DNA of 64,000 nt from the NCBI RefSeq assembly GCF_013201035.1, contig NZ_CP053707.1, forward strand, positions 310,001-374,000, in the 5' to 3' direction. Origin of the DNA: Arthrobacter sp. NEB 688 (GTDB lineage: Bacteria; Actinomycetota; Actinomycetes; Actinomycetales; Dermatophilaceae). Both the position numbers and the translations under genes were made by a program. This document shows positions 60,610 to 64,000 of this stretch, piece by piece; within the stretch, counting starts at the first letter, position 1, and the number at the start of each line of letters is the position of its first letter. Below the pieces are notes generated by a model. It did not search any database. It was not told the origin of the DNA and saw only the letters and a program-made list of their open reading frames with translations.

Positions 60610-62145
60610 TCAGAGGGCCCCGAGCCCCCGGACCGTCTCGAGGGTGTCGACCTCGTCGAGCGGCTTGTCGTCGCGGTAGCGCAGGACGCGCGCGAACCGC
60701 AGGGCCACGCCGCCCGGGTAGCGCGTCGAGCGCTGCACCCCGTCGAGCGCGATCTCGACGACCTGCTCGGGCCGGACCGTCACGACGTACCCGTCGGCGG
60801 GCCCGACCGCGAGCTGGGTGAAGCGCTCGGTCTGCCAGCGCAGCATCTCGTCGGTCATCCCCTTGAAGGTCTTGCCGACCATGACGAGCTCGCCGGTGTC
60901 GGCGTCGCGCGCCCCGAGGTGGATGTTGGAGAGCCAGCCGCGCCGCCGGCCGGAGCCTCGCTCGACCGCGAGCACGACGAGGTCGAGCGTGTGCGTGGGC
61001 TTGACCTTGACCCAGCCGCTCCCCCGGCGCCCGGCGGCGTACGGGGCGGCGGCGTCCTTGACGACGACCCCCTCGTGGCCGTCGGCGACGAGACGGTCGA
61101 AGAAGGCCGCGGCCTCGTCGGGGTCGGCCGTGACCAGCCGGGGCACGAGCAGGTGCGGCGCGAGCGCGGTGAGCACCTCGTGCCGCTCGCGGGCGGGTGC
61201 GTCGACGAGGTCGCGCCCGTCGGCGTGGAGGACGTCGAAGAGGAACGTCGTCAGGGGCACCTCGGCCCGCAGCCGCTCGACGTCGGCCGAGCTCGCGGTG
61301 CGGGCGCCGGTCACCTGGAACGGCGCCGGGCGGCCGTCCTCGTGCAGGACGATGGCCTCGCCGTCGAGGACGAGGTCGCCGCCGGGCAGGGCCGCGACCG
61401 CCTCGACGACCTCGGGCAGCCGCTCGGTGATCTCGTCCAGGCTGCGGGTGAAGACCGTGACCTCGCCCGCGCGCCGGTGCACCTGCACCCGGATGCCGTC
61501 GAGCTTGCCGTCGACGAGCAGCTCGGCGCCGGCGAACCCCTCGACGGCCTCGTCGGTCGTCTTCGCCGACCCCGCGAGCATCGGGCGCAGCGGGCGGCCG
61601 ACGACGAGCCCGACCTCCTCGAGCGCGGGCTGCCCCCCGGTGGCGGCGATGCCGGCGACCTCGTGGGTGGACCCGGCGAGCATGACGGCCCGGCGCACCA
61701 CGGCGTCCGGCACCTCGAACGCGCGGGCCAGCGCGGCGAGGACGACGCCGTCGAGCGCGCCCTGGCGCAGGTTGCCGGTCATCAGGTCGCGCAGGAACTG
61801 CTGCTCGTCGGCGGTGGCGCGGCCGAGCAGCCCGGCGAGCTCGGCCCGCCGGGACGCGGTGGACCCGGCGCCGGCGGTCGCGGCCAACCGGTCGAAGGCG
61901 GCGTCGACCTCGGCGACCGTCAGCGTCGGCTCGCCGGCCGGCTCGGGCATCCGGGCGAGCGAGCGGTGGCCGACGCCGAGGCGCCGTTGGGGCAGCACCC
62001 CGGACAGGAACGCGACGACGGTGCCGACCTCGGCGGCATCGGCCCGCGCGACGAGCGCCGCGATGGCCTCGGTCTTCGCGGTGCGCGAGCGCGTGGCCGC
62101 GACCTCCTGCGAGGTGGTGACGAGCCCGGCCAGCGTGACGTCCAT
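60610..62145 (-). CDS. ligB: ATP-dependent DNA ligase (LigB type)
   Basis: A 511-residue ligase. An N-terminal DNA-binding domain (about 1-190) precedes the adenylation domain with catalytic Lys at about 214 (LLVDGKLDGIRVQ), later nucleotidyltransferase motifs EAI (DLVLDGEAIV), FLFDVL, EGVVVKD and WVKVKP, then an OB-fold. Length and layout match mycobacterial LigB, a non-essential ligase. No Ku or polymerase partner is adjacent. Start ATG 62145. Confidence 0.9.
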   Translation of the reverse strand: MDVTLAGLVTTSQEVAATRSRTAKTEAIAALVARADAAEVGTVVAFLSGVLPQRRLGVGHRSLARMPEPAGEPTLTVAEVDAAFDRLAATAGAGSTASRRAELAGLLGRATADEQQFLRDLMTGNLRQGALDGVVLAALARAFEVPDAVVRRAVMLAGSTHEVAGIAATGGQPALEEVGLVVGRPLRPMLAGSAKTTDEAVEGFAGAELLVDGKLDGIRVQVHRRAGEVTVFTRSLDEITERLPEVVEAVAALPGGDLVLDGEAIVLHEDGRPAPFQVTGARTASSADVERLRAEVPLTTFLFDVLHADGRDLVDAPARERHEVLTALAPHLLVPRLVTADPDEAAAFFDRLVADGHEGVVVKDAAAPYAAGRRGSGWVKVKPTHTLDLVVLAVERGSGRRRGWLSNIHLGARDADTGELVMVGKTFKGMTDEMLRWQTERFTQLAVGPADGYVVTVRPEQVVEIALDGVQRSTRYPGGVALRFARVLRYRDDKPLDEVDTLETVRGLGAL

Positions 62146-62182
62146 CCGGCCATCCTGCCCGGCGGCACCGACACCGCGGCGG

Positions 62183-62617
62183 TCAGCGGGCGAGGCGCAT
62201 CGGCACGTGCGGGATGCCGTCCTCGACGAACTCGGCGCCGTCGCGCCCGAAGCCCAGCCCGGCGTACCAGTGCTCAAGGTGGCTCTGGGCGTCGAGGACC
62301 ACCGGCCCGCGCGTGGCGGCGAGGACCGCGAGCACCAGCTCGCGCGCGACCCCGGCGCCCCGGGCCGACGCCGACGTCGCCACCCGGCCGACGCGCAGCA
62401 CCCCGCCGCCGTCGTCGAGGACGCGCAGGGTCGCGACGACCCCGCCGGTCTCCGACTCGGCCCACCACTGGACGGCGCCGGGCTCGAGGTCGCGGCCGTC
62501 GAGGTCGGGGTAGAGGCACTCCTGCTCGAGGACGAAGACGTCCTGGCGCAGCCGCATCAGCGCGTAGAGCACCTCGGCGGGCAGGTCACGGGTCGGGGCG
62601 GAGCGGACGACGGGCAC
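62183..62617 (-). CDS. GNAT-family N-acetyltransferase (ElaA-like)
   Basis: A 144-residue acetyltransferase: LYALMRLRQDVFVLEQECLYPDLDGRD at the start is the ElaA pattern, and RVATSASARGAGVARELV is the acetyl-CoA-binding motif A. Target unknown. GTG 62617 lies 7 nt after a TAGGGT -10 box (62625-62630), indicating a leaderless mRNA. Confidence 0.85.
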   Translation of the reverse strand: MPVVRSAPTRDLPAEVLYALMRLRQDVFVLEQECLYPDLDGRDLEPGAVQWWAESETGGVVATLRVLDDGGGVLRVGRVATSASARGAGVARELVLAVLAATRGPVVLDAQSHLEHWYAGLGFGRDGAEFVEDGIPHVPMRLAR

Positions 62618-62647
62618 GCCGACCACCCTAGGCACCCCCACGACGCA

Positions 62648-62697
62648 CGAACGTGTGTGAAGAACGTCTCCATGCCGACGTTCTTCACACACGTTCG
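62648..62697. repeat. 21-bp perfect inverted repeat (hairpin) between BCCT and GNAT genes
   Basis: Two perfectly complementary 21-nt arms (62648-62668 and 62677-62697) flank an 8-nt loop. The arms are moderately A+T-rich (core ACGTGTGTGAAGAACGT) against a very GC-rich background. It lies 28 bp past the BCCT stop and just upstream of the GNAT promoter. No T-run follows, so it is either an atypical terminator, an RNase-resistant 3' end or a dispersed repeat. Confidence 0.7.
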
Positions 62698-62724
62698 CGG
62701 TGAGGCGGGTGGGTGGGGGCGGGG

Positions 62725-64000
62725 TCAGCCGCGCGCGACCTCCGCGGCCTCGCTCGGGGTGCTGTCGGCCTCGCCGAGCACCGACCCGTCGGCGGCCTCG
62801 ACGGTCAGCGCGAAGTCGTCGCCGTGGCGGGTGGCCCCGGTGACGACGGCCTTCTCGACCGCGGCCACGGCGTACCTGCGGCGCACGACGACGGGGTCCT
62901 CGCGCAGGTCCTTGACGAGGGCCCACGCCAGCCCGACCATGACGAGCGCGAACGGCAGCGCCGCGACGATCGTCAGGTTCTGCAGCCCGGTCAGGGCCGA
63001 GTCACCGCCGACGAGCAGCATGACGGCCGCGACCGCTCCGGTGGCGACGCCCCAGAAGATGACGTTCCAGCGGCTGGGCTCCATCGTGCCGCGCTGCGAC
63101 AGCGTGCCCATGACGATGGACGCCGCGTCGGCGCCCGACACGAAGAAGATCGCGACGAGGACCATGACGACGACGGTCGTGATGCCGGCCAGCGGCATCG
63201 TGTCGAGGAGGCCGAACAGCTGTCCCTCGGACGTCGACTGCCCCGCGAGGTCGGTGCCGTTCTGCTGCGCGTGGATGCCGGCGCCACCGAAGATCGCGAA
63301 CCACACGAGGCTCACGAGGCTCGGGACGAGGAGCACGCCGGTGACGAACTGGCGGATGGTGCGGCCGCGCGAGATGCGCGCGATGAACATCCCGACGAAG
63401 GGCGTCCACGACATCCACCAGGCCCAGTAGAAGACGGTCCAGCCCGAGAGCCACGCGGCCATCCCGTCGCCGCCCGCGGCGTCGGTGCGCGCCGACATCA
63501 TCGCGAGGTCCTGGAAGTAGGAGCCGACCGCGGTGGGGATGAGGTCGAGCATGAAGACGGTCGGGCCGACGACGAACACGAACAGCGCCAACGCGATCGC
63601 GAGCACCATGTTGATGTTCGAGAGCCACTGGATGCCCTTCGCGACCCCCGAGACGGCCGAGAGGATGAACGCGACGGTGAGCAGCGCGATGACGCCGACG
63701 AGCACGCCGTTGCCGACCTCGCCGATGCCCGCGACGATCTCGAGGCCGCTGCCGATCTGCAGCGCGCCGAGGCCGAGCGAGGCGGCCGAGCCGAAGAGGG
63801 TCGCGAAGATCGCGAGCATGTCGATGACGCGTCCCGCGCCGCCGGACGCGCGGCGCTCGCCGATGAGCGGGATGAACGCCGAGGACACGAGCTGCGAGCG
63901 GCCCTTGCGGAAGACGCCGTACGCGATGGCGATGCCGACGACCGCGTAGATCGCCCACGGGTGCAGCGTCCAGTGGAAGAGCGTCGTGGCCATCGCGGTC
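62725..64000 (-). CDS. BCCT-family betaine/carnitine/choline transporter (5' part outside window)
   Basis: The frame is open to the window edge, so the N-terminal third is missing; the internal Met at 63993 is not the start. The 424 visible residues have about nine membrane helices and the BCCT signature GWTVFYWAWWMSWTPFVGMFIAR followed by ISRGRTIRQF. Such transporters import compatible solutes (glycine betaine, choline) with Na+ or H+. The C-terminal about 90 residues form a soluble tail, longer than the core fold needs, possibly osmosensory. Confidence 0.9.
   Translation of the reverse strand, partial: TAMATTLFHWTLHPWAIYAVVGIAIAYGVFRKGRSQLVSSAFIPLIGERRASGGAGRVIDMLAIFATLFGSAASLGLGALQIGSGLEIVAGIGEVGNGVLVGVIALLTVAFILSAVSGVAKGIQWLSNINMVLAIALALFVFVVGPTVFMLDLIPTAVGSYFQDLAMMSARTDAAGGDGMAAWLSGWTVFYWAWWMSWTPFVGMFIARISRGRTIRQFVTGVLLVPSLVSLVWFAIFGGAGIHAQQNGTDLAGQSTSEGQLFGLLDTMPLAGITTVVVMVLVAIFFVSGADAASIVMGTLSQRGTMEPSRWNVIFWGVATGAVAAVMLLVGGDSALTGLQNLTIVAALPFALVMVGLAWALVKDLREDPVVVRRRYAVAAVEKAVVTGATRHGDDFALTVEAADGSVLGEADSTPSEAAEVARG

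Noticed and set aside
60487-62631. A 714-codon plus-strand open frame over ligB and GNAT
   Set aside because: Antisense shadow of two clear genes, with no ribosome site and no recognisable domain.

Overview
The window is a high-GC actinobacterial chromosome segment. The extreme G+C in third codon positions, GTG starts, many GTGA or ATGA four-base overlaps, several probably leaderless mRNAs, a Glu-Asp-Phe tRNA cluster and genes such as guaB1, ligB and the Rv0449c-Rv0446c-like lipid cluster point to an Actinomycetes member. The gene mix would fit the Intrasporangiaceae or a related Micrococcales family, but that placement is an inference.

Positions 1 to about 17.36 kb form an accessory island that is visibly richer in A+T in places. 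It holds a DUF5919 / Nudix / HD cassette; a two-gene radical SAM plus membrane-protein operon of unknown function; a partial conjugation (Tcp-type IV secretion) operon on the minus strand, with no relaxase, coupling protein or integrase in view; an ABC-ATPase plus TOPRIM/DUF4435 pair resembling the PARIS anti-phage system; and a type II restriction-modification pair. It ends at a tRNA 3'-end fragment (17,327-17,362) that has no 5' half, as expected for an attachment site.

From 17.4 kb on, the sequence reads as core chromosome. In order: an alpha-glucosidase and sugar ABC importer with a divergent LacI regulator and two operators exactly 100 bp apart; a molybdate operon (mop-type regulator, modA, modB, modC); an oxidoreductase; two manganese-exporter-type genes (UPF0016 at 28.7 kb, terC at 33.4 kb), each preceded by a yybP-ykoY riboswitch, with a transglutaminase and two sugar-isomerase-type genes between them. 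At 33.7-43.8 kb lies a divergent cluster around a CarH/LitR-type B12 photoreceptor regulator, with photolyase, two cyclopropane-fatty-acid-synthase-like enzymes, DUF1365, an FAD oxidase and DUF1295. This is a likely light-induced membrane-lipid and DNA-repair regulon.

The right third holds DUF445, guaB1, a cysteine-desulfurase-like enzyme, a PolX-like PHP protein and a GntR regulator, then three tRNA genes with their own promoter. It continues with a ribbon-helix-helix / DUF4097 / ABC exporter operon with paired operators, assorted enzymes, corA preceded by a proline-rich 17-codon leader ORF, an ATP-dependent DNA ligase, a GNAT enzyme, a 21-bp perfect hairpin and a 5'-truncated BCCT transporter.

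The best candidates for something undescribed are the radical SAM/membrane-protein pair (1.8-4.4 kb), the corA proline-rich leader (59.8 kb) and the CarH-controlled divergent operon (40.5 kb). All assignments come from reading the sequence; no database search was run.
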